From Methylobacterium gnaphalii (lineage in GTDB: Bacteria > Pseudomonadota > Alphaproteobacteria > Rhizobiales > Beijerinckiaceae), in assembly GCF_007992215.1 (NCBI RefSeq), contig NZ_BJZV01000023.1, forward strand, positions 1 through 63,471: 63,471 nt of DNA, written 5' to 3'. Made by a program: the position numbers and the translations under genes. The notes under the pieces are model-generated. The model searched no databases. It was given only the letters and a program-made list of their open reading frames with translations, and was not told the origin of the DNA. Shown in pieces: positions 6,836-14,163 of the stretch (the first letter of the stretch is position 1; the number at the start of each line of letters is the position of its first letter).

Positions 6836-7516
6836 ATGCTCTATGACCAATTCCGCGCGCAGATCGCGGGGGCCGCTCCGGATAGACTGTCGGAGGTTTC
6901 TAAGGCGTTGTGGCAAGCCTTCGCCGCCGGCGTGATCGGGGAGGCGGGCGCGACCGAGCTGGCCGCCGAGATCGAGGCCCGCGTGCTCCTCGGCCGATCG
7001 GCACCCACGCCGCGCAAGCCGGCCCGCGTCGGCTCCCGGCCGCGCTCATCGGACAGCATGGAACGCCGTCGCCGTTGGGCTGCCTCGGGCTACATGCCCC
7101 CGCCGATCGCCGCCCGCTTCACCCTGGCGGAGGCCGCCGCCCTAGCCGTTGTGGCGGCCGAGATCAACAAGCGCGGGGATTGCCGCCTCTCGATCGAGCA
7201 CGTTGCGGCGCTCGCCGGCGTAGCCCGCAGCTCAGTCAAGCGTGCCCTTCGCGAAGCACGCGCGCTCGGCCTCGTGACGATCGAGGAGCGGCGCCTCTCA
7301 CGCTACCGCTCGGAAACGAACGTCGTGCGGATCATCGATCGCGCCTGGCTGTCCTGGCTCGCCCTGCGCACTTGTCGAGGGGGAGGGGTTCAAACCGGGA
7401 CCGGCACGAATACAAGAGATTCATCTTGCTCGAGAAAAGGCAGGCGGAACCCGCTCAAGGCTACCAAGGGGGAAAATCGTTACGAGGTCGCGGGCCGCAA
7501 AAGACGTCGGGGATGA
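6836..7516 (+). CDS. Helix-turn-helix protein, possible plasmid-type replication initiator
   Basis: The 226-residue protein has a Lys/Arg-rich linker (residues 55-80) followed by a winged-helix segment with LSIEHVAALAGVARSSVKRA and a basic wing, LGLVTIEERRLSRYR. The arrangement resembles HTH proteins from mobile elements of Methylobacterium and relatives, which I recall but cannot compare here. Position next to partition, addiction and resolvase genes and the structured leader suggest a replication role, but a transcription factor is equally possible. The C-terminal 50 residues are basic and look disordered. Confidence 0.5.
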   Translation: MLYDQFRAQIAGAAPDRLSEVSKALWQAFAAGVIGEAGATELAAEIEARVLLGRSAPTPRKPARVGSRPRSSDSMERRRRWAASGYMPPPIAARFTLAEAAALAVVAAEINKRGDCRLSIEHVAALAGVARSSVKRALREARALGLVTIEERRLSRYRSETNVVRIIDRAWLSWLALRTCRGGGVQTGTGTNTRDSSCSRKGRRNPLKATKGENRYEVAGRKRRRG

Positions 7517-7576
7517 CAGCCGCGCCAATGTCGAAACAGACTCGTCGCCGCTCACCGCTCCTGCCAATCTCTGCAG

Positions 7577-7897
7577 ATGCTCAAGCTTGCCGTTGTGATT
7601 CCGCTCTGTCTTCTCGCCCTGCCGGCCCGCGCCGCTTTCATTGAGGGCAAACTGGCCTTCGCTTGCGAAGATCTCAAAGTTCAACGTCGGCTGGACGATA
7701 TGGTCGACGACAAGGAGGCGCAAACAAAGCTCATACAGCGCGGCCTCGATACGGGGCAGTGCTCCGTCTTGCCCGAGGGTCTGAAGGTGCGGATCGAAGA
7801 AAACTCCTGGCCCTACGCCTGTGTGAGAAAGATCGGCTCGATCGACGCCTGTGTTTGGGTTCGCCAGCGCAACGTAAATGTGCGTGAGCAGCCCTAG
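7577..7897 (+). CDS. Small exported protein
   Basis: The 106-residue protein has a clear signal peptide (MLKLAVVIPLCLLALPARA, then AF) and a mature part of about 85 residues with four cysteines, probably two disulfides, so it should act in the periplasm. No family is recognised. It may be a lysogenic conversion gene or superinfection exclusion factor; this is speculation from its export signal and its place in the cargo region. The end overlaps the convergent HNH gene by four bases. Confidence 0.65.
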   Translation: MLKLAVVIPLCLLALPARAAFIEGKLAFACEDLKVQRRLDDMVDDKEAQTKLIQRGLDTGQCSVLPEGLKVRIEENSWPYACVRKIGSIDACVWVRQRNVNVREQP

Positions 7898-8322
7898 GCC
7901 ACTGGATAGGCGCCGAGGAACAGGTCGCCGAGTGCGTAGCGCCGGAGATAGGTAAGCCGCCGACGACGGAGGTGCTCGGGCCTGTCGTGCTCGAGGTGGC
8001 AGCGCTGGCACCACGCGGCCAAGTCACTGCGGGAATTGCGGCTCGTGTCGTGCCGCTTGTGCGCCGTTGCCAGGACGATGCGCGTCACCTTCACGGCCTC
8101 GCACCGGATCGCCGCACCTGGCGCCGCCGGCCGCCCCCGCCCGTCCCGCCAGATCCCTCCGGCCAAGTCGAACCATCGGCCGTCACCAAGGCGCACGATC
8201 GACGCGCCGTGCGGGGCGCCGCATTGCTGGCACTGGCCGCCGGCGACCTCGAACCGGATCACCTCGGACAGCTCGGCCCAATCGATCGGGTAGAAGTGAC
8301 GGTGCTCGGGCCGGATCGGCAC
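7894..8322 (-). CDS. HNH endonuclease-like protein
   Basis: The 142-residue protein has two zinc-knuckle-like cysteine pairs (CQQC and CQRC) and the HNH-like core LATAHKRHDTSRN followed by LAAWCQRCHLEHDR. This order is typical of small HNH-domain proteins in alphaproteobacterial phages and plasmids. It is not next to the terminase, so a packaging role is less likely than a nicking or homing role. The start is GTG at 8322, at the edge of array D. Confidence 0.7.
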   Translation of the reverse strand: MPIRPEHRHFYPIDWAELSEVIRFEVAGGQCQQCGAPHGASIVRLGDGRWFDLAGGIWRDGRGRPAAPGAAIRCEAVKVTRIVLATAHKRHDTSRNSRSDLAAWCQRCHLEHDRPEHLRRRRLTYLRRYALGDLFLGAYPVA

Positions 8323-8369
8323 GGTCTGACCTCAGACGGTTCGGGAATCCGAACCTCATAGACTCCGAA
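8322..8369. repeat. 8-bp phased repeat array D (6 units)
   Basis: Units read cggtctga, cctcagac, ggttcggg, aatccgaa, cctcatag, actccgaa. The array begins at the start codon of the leftward HNH-like gene and so covers its promoter region. Confidence 0.75.
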
Positions 8370-8417
8370 TGACCGGTGATCCGCAAGAGCGGCAGAGCTT
8401 TCAATCGGGCGCGCGCT

Positions 8418-8557
8418 TGACGTCCCTATTCCAGCGTCCATAAATCGTCTCAGTTCACTTTCTGGACGTTCGCTTTTCTGGACGCACTTTCTGGACGGCC
8501 TCAACAAGCTGAGCTAGGATTCCCTCTGCGTCGTCCGTAAAACGGTCGATTTCTGGA
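8418..8557 (+). promoter_or_regulatory. Promoter region with four TTTCTGGACG repeats
   Basis: The word TTTCTGGA occurs at 8461, 8477, 8490 and 8550, each followed by CG; the first two are exactly 16 bases apart. A possible promoter (TTGACG at about 8419 with CATAAA 16 bases on) precedes them. The repeats lie upstream of the gene at 8571 and look like regulator-binding sites. Confidence 0.5.
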
Positions 8558-8570
8558 CGGGGAGGGGAGC

Positions 8571-8867
8571 TTGGCAAAGCATCGGAGGCCGGCGCCAAGC
8601 CAGCTCGATCTTTTTCGGGCCGGCACTGTGGCGGCAGTTGTGCAGCTCGTGCGGATCAATCCGGCAGAGTTCGAGCATGACACCTTCATCCGCGTCCCCC
8701 GCGAACGCCAGTTCCACCATTGGGTGATGAACCGTCTCGACGCAGAGGGCTTCCGGATCATCCGCCACACTTTCAAGCCGTGTGAGGTTGCCGAGCCCTT
8801 CGATCGTGAGGAGCTGACTGACGGGGTGATCTGCTATCGTCAGTGGCCGGCGCCGGCCGAGCCGTGA
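8571..8867 (+). CDS. Hypothetical protein preceding the recombinase
   Basis: I do not recognise this 98-residue protein. It looks like a compact alpha/beta fold with the helix FHHWVMNRLDAEGF and a strand ending ICYRQW. The stop overlaps the GTG start of the serine recombinase gene (GTGA), so the two are translationally coupled and may act together, for example as accessory factor and recombinase. The repeats at 8461-8557 probably control both. Confidence 0.65.
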   Translation: MAKHRRPAPSQLDLFRAGTVAAVVQLVRINPAEFEHDTFIRVPRERQFHHWVMNRLDAEGFRIIRHTFKPCEVAEPFDREELTDGVICYRQWPAPAEP

Positions 8868-9424
8868 GCGCGCTCCTCGGCTATGCCCGCGTGTCCAAGG
8901 AAGAGCAAAACCCTGGCGCGCAAAGGCTCCGCCTCGAGGAGGCCGGCGCGGTTCGCGTGTTCGAGGACCGTATCTCCGGCCTCCGTTCGGATCGTCCGCA
9001 GCTTACCGCCATGCTCGACTATGCTCGGCCGGGCGATACGATCCTCGTCGTGCGCCTCGAGCGCCTCGGCCGATCTCTGCGCGATCTGATTGACCTTGTG
9101 GAAGGCTTCGGGAGGCGCGGCCTTGGGTTTCGCTGCCTCGAGCAGCCCGTCGACACCACGACACCGGGCGGCAAGCTGATGTTCCAGATTTGTGGAGCCT
9201 TCGCAGAGTTCGACCGCAACATGATTGCGGCTCGCACGCGTGACGCGATTGCCTTTGCGCGGGCCGAAGGTAAGCGCCTGGGCCGGCCGCCGCGCGACGC
9301 AGGGAAGCTCAAGGCGGCCCTCACATTGGTCGACGCCGGCACGTCCCCCTCGGACGCAGCAAAGGCTGTCGGGCTCGGCCGCTCGACGCTCTACCAAGAG
9401 ATTGCTCGACGTCGATTGTCCTAA
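8864..9424 (+). CDS. Small serine recombinase (resolvase/invertase family)
   Basis: The 186-residue protein opens with LGYARVSKEEQN, where Ser11 is the catalytic nucleophile. It then shows the family motifs VVRLERLGRSLRDL and GAFAEFDRNMIAARTRDAI, and ends with a helix-turn-helix (SPSDAAKAVGLGRSTLYQEI). This size fits Pin/Hin invertases and plasmid dimer resolvases, not large integrases. Next to partition and addiction genes its most likely job is resolving dimers of a circular prophage. GTG at 8864 is preferred over GTG/ATG further upstream because it begins right at the conserved strand and overlaps the previous stop. Array E begins on the next base after the stop. Confidence 0.88.
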   Translation: MSALLGYARVSKEEQNPGAQRLRLEEAGAVRVFEDRISGLRSDRPQLTAMLDYARPGDTILVVRLERLGRSLRDLIDLVEGFGRRGLGFRCLEQPVDTTTPGGKLMFQICGAFAEFDRNMIAARTRDAIAFARAEGKRLGRPPRDAGKLKAALTLVDAGTSPSDAAKAVGLGRSTLYQEIARRRLS

Positions 9425-9480
9425 CATTCTAAGCCTCGAACGTTCGAACGTTCTGACCACCGAACCTTATAAGGTTCGAA
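9425..9480. repeat. 8-bp phased repeat array E (7 units); possible res site context
   Basis: Units read cattctaa, gcctcgaa, cgttcgaa, cgttctga, ccaccgaa, ccttataa, ggttcgaa. The first unit starts on the base after the recombinase stop codon. Because it follows the resolvase gene it could also be part of a recombination site, but identical-type arrays occur far from the recombinase. Confidence 0.85.
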
Positions 9481-9523
9481 CCGTATTCGGCTGTTTCGTC
9501 CACACTCATCCACAGCCACCGAT

Positions 9524-9570
9524 TTGACGGGAACATACGGTTTGTTCTTACTTTGTTCTCTCACGAGGAG
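9524..9570 (+). promoter_or_regulatory. Promoter with alphaproteobacterial LexA box
   Basis: GTTC-TTACTTT-GTTC at 9544-9558 matches the GTTC-N7-GTTC LexA box of Alphaproteobacteria. A -35 box TTGACG lies at 9524-9529 and the LexA box covers the -10 area. GAGGAG at 9565-9570 is a strong ribosome site for the ATG at 9579. The downstream gene should be SOS-inducible. Confidence 0.7.
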
Positions 9571-9578
9571 AACGGAAC

Positions 9579-9782
9579 ATGGGACAGCCGGCACACAAAC
9601 TCACCGAGGCAGAGACGATCGCCGACAGCTACCTCGCGCTCGCGCAGGGCAACCCGTCCGTCGCGCTTCGCCTCGTCGTGCGGGACGCCCTGCAGGACCT
9701 CGCGACCGTCGAAAAAGCGCTTGATCAGCGCAATCGCCTGATCTCGCGTGGCTTCCTGCGCGTCAATCTCGTGTCGGCTTAA
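9579..9782 (+). CDS. Small probable SOS-regulated protein
   Basis: The 67-residue helical protein (LTEAETIADSYLALAQGN, then a Leu-rich helix LVVRDALQDL) has no known family. It has a strong ribosome site and lies behind a LexA box, so it should be made after DNA damage, possibly helping prophage induction. I recall similar short proteins in Methylobacterium genomes but cannot verify this. Function is unknown. Confidence 0.68.
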   Translation: MGQPAHKLTEAETIADSYLALAQGNPSVALRLVVRDALQDLATVEKALDQRNRLISRGFLRVNLVSA

Positions 9783-9823
9783 AGCCGCGCGCCATCGTCT
9801 GCGTAACAGTGAGGGAATGCGTC

Positions 9824-10045
9824 ATGGGTGATCAAGGCTGGCATCAGCGTTTGCGGGAACACGACCTCGAACTCGTCGACTTGGCGCGCCTTACAGGGCG
9901 GTCGCTGGTGAGCACGCGCGATCTTATCCGCAAGAGCGAGGAGCGACTCCCGGTCCCCGTATTCGCGACCGTGGCGGCGTGGGAGCTGATGAACCGTGAG
10001 CAGCGCGAGGAGTGGCTCGCGGCTGTCGATCGAGAGGCGGAATAG
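9824..10045 (+). CDS. Small HTH-like hypothetical protein
   Basis: ATG at 9824 is preferred because GAGGGA lies at good distance before it. The 73-residue product has a putative helix-turn-helix (LVDLARLTGRSLVSTRDLIR) and a basic/acidic mix fitting a small DNA-binding regulator. It is followed five bases later by another small winged-helix-like gene. Function is not known. Confidence 0.58.
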   Translation: MGDQGWHQRLREHDLELVDLARLTGRSLVSTRDLIRKSEERLPVPVFATVAAWELMNREQREEWLAAVDREAE

Positions 10046-10049
10046 CGCC

Positions 10050-10313
10050 TTGTTTCAGCATCGCTTGCTTGCCGAATTTGGCATAACCCGACGCCAGCTC
10101 GAGGCTCTCCGCGCGCTCCGGACCAATCCGACCGGTCTCCGCCGCGAGGCCTATCCGCGCGTCATGCCGCCCCTTGTCGTGCGGGGATATGCCGAGGTGC
10201 GCCCATCCGTTGCCGAAGATCCGCACGAGCGGGTGCCGGCCTGGTTTCTGACGCCGGCCGGGCAACGGGTGCTTCGGGCGTTCGGAACCGGAGAACTGAA
10301 CTGGGCGACTTAG
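10050..10313 (+). CDS. Small winged-helix-like hypothetical protein
   Basis: An 87-residue frame starts with TTG at 10050, with GAGGCGG upstream. The segment FGITRRQLEALRALRTNP looks like a recognition-helix region and the following basic hairpin (VRGYAEVRPS) like a wing. It lies in a tight run of small rightward genes between 9579 and 10658. No family is recognised. Confidence 0.55.
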   Translation: MFQHRLLAEFGITRRQLEALRALRTNPTGLRREAYPRVMPPLVVRGYAEVRPSVAEDPHERVPAWFLTPAGQRVLRAFGTGELNWAT

Positions 10314-10322
10314 CCGGGCGGC

Positions 10323-10658
10323 ATGGCTGATCATCCCTATGTGCCGTGCCTGGCCTATTATCCGTGGGTGAGGGTGCGCGTCGCGTGCGACCTGTGCCCG
10401 AACCGGCATGGCGTGTACCGGCTGGCGCGCCTGGCGGCCCGGTTCGGCTCAGAGACGCCGATCGCCGACGTGCTCGCCGGCATCGCGGCCGACTGCCCCT
10501 ATCCCCGGCCCGATCCTGGCCCCGGCGCCCGCAAGCTGCAGAAATACAGCCCCCGGTGCCACGCCTACTTCCCCGATATCGCGAACCCGTCGCCGAGACC
10601 GCCGGATTTGCCGGCGGCGATGATGCGCCCTCGGCTGATCCAAGGCGGGAAGGGTTAG
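10323..10658 (+). CDS. Small putative zinc-binding protein
   Basis: The 111-residue protein begins with a strand-rich segment containing CDLCPNRHGVYRLARLAARFG and a later Cys and His (PRCHAYFP), together a possible metal site. I recall similar short proteins in alphaproteobacterial phages and prophages, but no function. It ends convergently with the leftward gene at 10655, overlapping it by four bases. Confidence 0.65.
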   Translation: MADHPYVPCLAYYPWVRVRVACDLCPNRHGVYRLARLAARFGSETPIADVLAGIAADCPYPRPDPGPGARKLQKYSPRCHAYFPDIANPSPRPPDLPAAMMRPRLIQGGKG

Positions 10659-10867
10659 GCCGAGCCTGGCGTGCTGATATAGACGATGGGCGCGGCTTCC
10701 GGTGGCGGCGTGAGGCACTCCGCGAACCGTAGTGCCGCGTCGATCCCGAGGATGCGCTCATAGCGTGCCGTCGTGGCGGCGCCCCAATGCTCGGCCCGAT
10801 CGATGGCTGACTGCAGCTCGGCGCGCTCGCGGCGCAGCTCGTCGACGTGTAGCATCTCGTTCTGCAT
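10655..10867 (-). CDS. Small hypothetical protein
   Basis: AGGAG precedes the ATG at 10867, which gives a 70-residue protein with a charged helix (DELRRERAELQSAIDRAEHW). This is the last gene of the long leftward early unit that starts at the repressor-controlled promoter near 22180. No function can be assigned. Confidence 0.6.
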   Translation of the reverse strand: MQNEMLHVDELRRERAELQSAIDRAEHWGAATTARYERILGIDAALRFAECLTPPPEAAPIVYISTPGSA

Positions 10868-10890
10868 GGTTCGGCTCCTACCCTGTCCGC

Positions 10891-11328
10891 CTAGATCGGC
10901 GCCGGCCGCCAGTGTGTCGGCTCCCAAGAAAGCGGCTTCCCGTCTTCCCCTATCCACGCTTCCTCTCGCATGTTGGGGGCGTTCATATCTTCGTATGAGC
11001 CGCCAATGCCGGGCAGGTATCGAGCGAACGCTCGGCGGTCTCCGTTCTTGACTTCACAAGCTTCGCTTAAGCCCTCCGGCTCGCCGAGCGATGCTCGGGC
11101 CGGTACACGCTGGCTCAGCGTATGCCAGGGCACGGCATGTTCGCGGTAGCGCGCGACCGCATCAGCCTCACCGCACTGATCGGCTCCCATGTATCCCGTG
11201 AGCCATCCTGCGATATAGACCGGGTCGTCAGACCACGGGTGATCATCTTCGAAGCCCGCCTCGTAACCGCTCTGCCAGCGGTGATCGCTGCAAGTCACGC
11301 CGGGCGGGAGGGTCGAGCTGATCGTCAT
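10891..11328 (-). CDS. Hypothetical protein
   Basis: The 145-residue protein is rich in aromatic residues (WQSGYEAGFEDD, IAGWLTGYMGADQCG). The pattern DDPVYIAGWLTGY suggests a small helical fold with a repeated Gly-Tyr theme. I do not recognise it. It is one of several accessory genes at the end of the leftward unit, of the kind that varies between related phages. Confidence 0.6.
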   Translation of the reverse strand: MTISSTLPPGVTCSDHRWQSGYEAGFEDDHPWSDDPVYIAGWLTGYMGADQCGEADAVARYREHAVPWHTLSQRVPARASLGEPEGLSEACEVKNGDRRAFARYLPGIGGSYEDMNAPNMREEAWIGEDGKPLSWEPTHWRPAPI

Positions 11329-11457
11329 GTTGGTGCCTCACCCCACATTTTCACCCACGTTTTGCGCGGGCTGATCGGGTGCCGTCTCGCGGCTGTCTGC
11401 GCTCTGCGTGCCCTTCGGTGATGTGGGCGGCGTTGTGGGGCGCGGTTGCCCCACATT

Positions 11458-11811
11458 TCAGCCCTCGTTCGCCGGGCTGTTGTCTTGCGGCGGCTTGACC
11501 TCGCCGGAGTCCTTGGCAGATCCGCCGAGAAGCTCGGCGACGCGCTCGCCCGCTTTAAGGGCGTTAAGCGCGTCTTTCCAGCTCTTTAGCTCGGCGGTTA
11601 TGGCCGGATGACGCTCGCCGGCTTCTATGTCAAATTTGTCTTGGTCGATCTTATCAACAATATAGCTCTCGATCCCCTTGAGGCCTTGGAGCATCTCAAA
11701 GAAGGCTCCAATAACCGCAAGCGTGCGTGCCATTTCACCACGATCGCCCGCCGCAATTGCTCGCTCTGCGGCGGCCATTGCTTGTTTTGTGGTGATTGTG
11801 TTGTCCGACAT
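11458..11811 (-). CDS. Hypothetical helical protein
   Basis: The 117-residue protein is predicted almost fully helical, with AMAAAERAIAAGDRGEMART and a later Leu/Ala-rich helix, and ends in a polar disordered tail. No motif of catalysis is visible. The 127-bp gap to the gene at 10891-11328 holds no obvious signal. Function is unknown. Confidence 0.6.
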   Translation of the reverse strand: MSDNTITTKQAMAAAERAIAAGDRGEMARTLAVIGAFFEMLQGLKGIESYIVDKIDQDKFDIEAGERHPAITAELKSWKDALNALKAGERVAELLGGSAKDSGEVKPPQDNSPANEG

Positions 11812-11838
11812 ACTGATCCCCCTTCGGGCCTGGCGCTC

Positions 11839-12525
11839 TCACGCAAGCGGACCTGACGCGCTTTCCAGCGCTGCGGCGTCTGCGTTCATTCTGTCGATTG
11901 TATCTAGCACTAATGCTTGCGCTCTTGGCTCGATAGCGGAGAACGCGGCGCGCATCTGTTCGAGGTCGCGTGCCTTTAGGAATGCTTCGCAGGCGGTGAA
12001 ATCAGGTATCTGGCGCCGCAAGAGGCGGAAGCGTGCAGGGTGTTTCAGGCGGCGATGTAGTTTCATGAATACCGACTGAACTCGGCTTCCGGAGCGAGCG
12101 AACTCCTCGCCTAAACTTGCGCAAGTCCTTCTTTCGATGAGTAAGGCCCGAAACAAGTATGCATAACCTTGATCAGTTATTGCCGATTGCGGTCTTGCCT
12201 TTGGCAAGTTTGCCCTGGCCTTGGCGGCGAGATCTGCGGCACGCGCGACCTTTCGGCGCTCGATATTCGCCCGCTCTGATGAGAGCGCGGCCAGCTTGGC
12301 GGCTTCGAGAGTTCGGGCCATGAACGTCTCGCCGCCGGATAAACAGGTGCTGCCCGGCGCGATAACGCCCGCAAGAAAGCGCATTGATGCTGGCGCGCTA
12401 GGACATTCCCAGACCAGCACTGATAGTTCCGAAGCTTGCATGATCTGCTCTGGTTTGAAGTTAGACGGATGCCGGTTCCCTATGTTCGACGGAGTGCCCC
12501 TCCGCCCTATCGAGCGGCGGCCCAT
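11839..12525 (-). CDS. Hypothetical basic protein
   Basis: A 228-residue frame starts at 12525 behind GGGAGAG and overlaps the upstream gene by 19 bases. The central part is very basic and helical (ERRKVARAADLAAKARANL, then FMKLHRRLKHPARFRLLRRQ), which suggests nucleic-acid binding. ATG at 12321 is an alternative shorter start. Codon use here is less GC-biased than in the flanking genes. No family is recognised. Confidence 0.5.
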   Translation of the reverse strand: MGRRSIGRRGTPSNIGNRHPSNFKPEQIMQASELSVLVWECPSAPASMRFLAGVIAPGSTCLSGGETFMARTLEAAKLAALSSERANIERRKVARAADLAAKARANLPKARPQSAITDQGYAYLFRALLIERRTCASLGEEFARSGSRVQSVFMKLHRRLKHPARFRLLRRQIPDFTACEAFLKARDLEQMRAAFSAIEPRAQALVLDTIDRMNADAAALESASGPLA

Positions 12526-12728
12526 GCCGCGCGCTCTCCCTCGGACGCCCTCGGATCGGCGTCCTCTTCAAGTTTTTCGGCGCCCGTCGTGTAGGGTCGG
12601 ATCGCGAGCGACATGCGGTTGTATTCAGCGATCAGGCGTTTTTCCTCCCGCCTGGTTTCGGCCTCATGGGAGGCCTCGCGGACGTGTTCCATGTGCCGCA
12701 GGATGCGCGAGAACTCGGATCGTTTCAT
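12507..12728 (-). CDS. Small hypothetical helical protein
   Basis: The 73-residue protein is a single highly charged helical stretch (HMEHVREASHEAETRREEK) and may form a coiled coil. It starts where the upstream gene ends and overlaps the downstream one, so it is a tightly packed member of the leftward unit. Function is unknown. Confidence 0.58.
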   Translation of the reverse strand: MKRSEFSRILRHMEHVREASHEAETRREEKRLIAEYNRMSLAIRPYTTGAEKLEEDADPRASEGERAAWAAAR

Positions 12729-13066
12729 CAGTTGGACTCCCGCTCCATCGCCTTTTGGCCATCTTGCAACGCCACCGCAGGAGCGCCTGCCTCGATGCCG
12801 TAAAAGCGATCATGGCACGCCTTGCAGACGGATCGACCGCCGGCGATGGCGTCCGGCCCCCATTCGGGGACGGGCTCGCCGATGTCCTCTTGCACCGGGC
12901 CGCAGTACCAGCCGACCGCATGGCGGTGCGGTCCCCATTCCTCGCAGATCCCGCATTCGCTTGCTGGCTCGCCCCAAAGGTGAAGCGTGTAGATCGGGGA
13001 GGGGCCTTCCGTCGGCGTCTGCATATCGGTTTGCATATTTGCGGCCTTGTTTTGTAAAACTGGCAC
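12728..13066 (-). CDS. Small putative zinc-binding protein
   Basis: The 112-residue protein has three Cys groups: ECGICEEWGPH, WYCGP and VCKACHDRFYG. They could bind one or two zinc ions, and the last resembles the second knuckle of HNH-type proteins, but the HNH core is missing. It lies between the DUF4031 gene and the small helical gene in the leftward unit. Function is unknown. Confidence 0.62.
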   Translation of the reverse strand: MPVLQNKAANMQTDMQTPTEGPSPIYTLHLWGEPASECGICEEWGPHRHAVGWYCGPVQEDIGEPVPEWGPDAIAGGRSVCKACHDRFYGIEAGAPAVALQDGQKAMERESN

Positions 13067-13080
13067 AGCGCCCCGCTGCC

Positions 13081-13476
13081 CTACGCGCCGAACAAGTCGG
13101 CCGCCGGCGGTTCGGCCGGGGTGGATCGAATAAAGCCATCGATCGACCGGCCGTCGCGCGTGCGCAGCTCCTCGATCGTCTCGACCATCTTGGTTCGGCC
13201 GCGCGCTTTGGCGTCGAAGTAGCTGGCGCCGTAGCGATCGGTCTCGATCGCGCCGGCCTCAATCGCCAGGGCGCGCTTGGCCTTGGCGATATCGAAATGC
13301 ACCCACGACGCGTCCCGGTGCTTGCCAAACGACAAGGTCGGGTGCCCCTGAATCCATTTCCGGTCGACGCCGATCCGGTCGACCATGGCGAGCAGCTCGG
13401 CCTCTGTGTCGGCCCATAGGTGGCACATCATCATTCGGCCGAATGGGAAGATGGGCTGATCGACGTAGACGGGCAT
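13081..13476 (-). CDS. DUF4031-family protein
   Basis: Starting at ATG 13476 the product has 131 residues and opens with MPVYVDQPIFPFGRM, followed by MCHLWADTEAELLAM, the signature of DUF4031. Members are common in phages and bacteria and have no defined reaction. The later segment (DIAKAKRALAIEAGAIE) is the typical second half of the family. A longer upstream frame lacks family similarity. Confidence 0.72.
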   Translation of the reverse strand: MPVYVDQPIFPFGRMMMCHLWADTEAELLAMVDRIGVDRKWIQGHPTLSFGKHRDASWVHFDIAKAKRALAIEAGAIETDRYGASYFDAKARGRTKMVETIEELRTRDGRSIDGFIRSTPAEPPAADLFGA

Positions 13477-13490
13477 GGATCGCTTTCTGC

Positions 13491-13664
13491 TCAGTGCGTG
13501 GTGGTCGCAGTCCAGACGCGCCGGCCGCTGACGGTCTCGACCTTTGTCGTGCCGGGATTGCATTCGGCGTTCTTGGCTGCTTCGGCATCGTCACAAAGCT
13601 CAAGCGGGTAAAAATGACCCGTTCGGAAGAACAGGTAGACTTTCTTTTTCTTGATCCTGGTCAT
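13491..13664 (-). CDS. Very small hypothetical protein (57 residues)
   Basis: The frame runs from ATG at 13664 to TGA at 13491-13493 and has GGTGA just before the start. It encodes a 57-residue protein with a Lys cluster (MTRIKKKKVYLFFRTGHF) and two cysteines. It fits exactly into the gap between the DUF4031 gene and the HD-domain gene, on the same strand and with similar codon use, which supports it as a real gene. Function is unknown. Confidence 0.6.
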   Translation of the reverse strand: MTRIKKKKVYLFFRTGHFYPLELCDDAEAAKNAECNPGTTKVETVSGRRVWTATTTH

Positions 13665-13668
13665 GTCG

Positions 13669-14163
13669 TCACCATTGACCGGCGTGAAGCGGCTCGCGGC
13701 CGCCTAGGCGGATGGCGTTGCGCAGCGAATACTTGGCGCTGCCATAACGCGCATGCAGGGAGCGGGGGAGCGTTGCCGTCGACGGTCGGGCCGGGTTCGT
13801 GTTGTCCTCGACGTCGGCCAGTTTCACGAGCAGGGCGACAACGTCGCCGCTATCGATGATGGCCTGAATAAAGCCGGCATAGGGCACGCCGGCCGGCCGA
13901 CTGAGAAGCTGCACGGCGCGCACTACCGCACCGGGAAATTCGGCCGCGTGAAGATCCTCTTGCGTCGTGCCAGTGTCTTCAATCGTGTCGTGCAGCCATC
14001 CGGCCGCTTCGCAGCCGTCGGCGACATGGCTCGGATATTCCAAGCGCTCGGCGATCTGACGTGCGCGGGCGGCGACGCGGGCCGGGTGCTCGATATAGGG
14101 GCGCCCGCCCTTGTCGAGTTGGCCGGCATGGGCGCGCGTGGCGAAGGCCTCGGCGGGGCTCAT
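13669..14163 (-). CDS. HD-domain hydrolase, RelA/SpoT hydrolase-like
   Basis: The 164-residue protein shows the ordered motifs of the small-alarmone-hydrolase (MESH1-like) family: RAHAGQLDKGG, IEHPARVA, WLHDTIEDTG and VKLADVEDN. The His and Asp residues would hold a metal ion. Family members hydrolyse (p)ppGpp, so the phage may blunt the stringent response; the substrate is inferred. ATG at 14163 follows GGAG and overlaps the upstream stop. Confidence 0.78.
   Translation of the reverse strand: MSPAEAFATRAHAGQLDKGGRPYIEHPARVAARARQIAERLEYPSHVADGCEAAGWLHDTIEDTGTTQEDLHAAEFPGAVVRAVQLLSRPAGVPYAGFIQAIIDSGDVVALLVKLADVEDNTNPARPSTATLPRSLHARYGSAKYSLRNAIRLGGREPLHAGQW

Noticed and set aside
8864..9424. 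Serine recombinase considered as phage integrase
   Set aside because: At 186 residues it lacks the large C-terminal domain of serine integrases and matches resolvase/invertase proteins.
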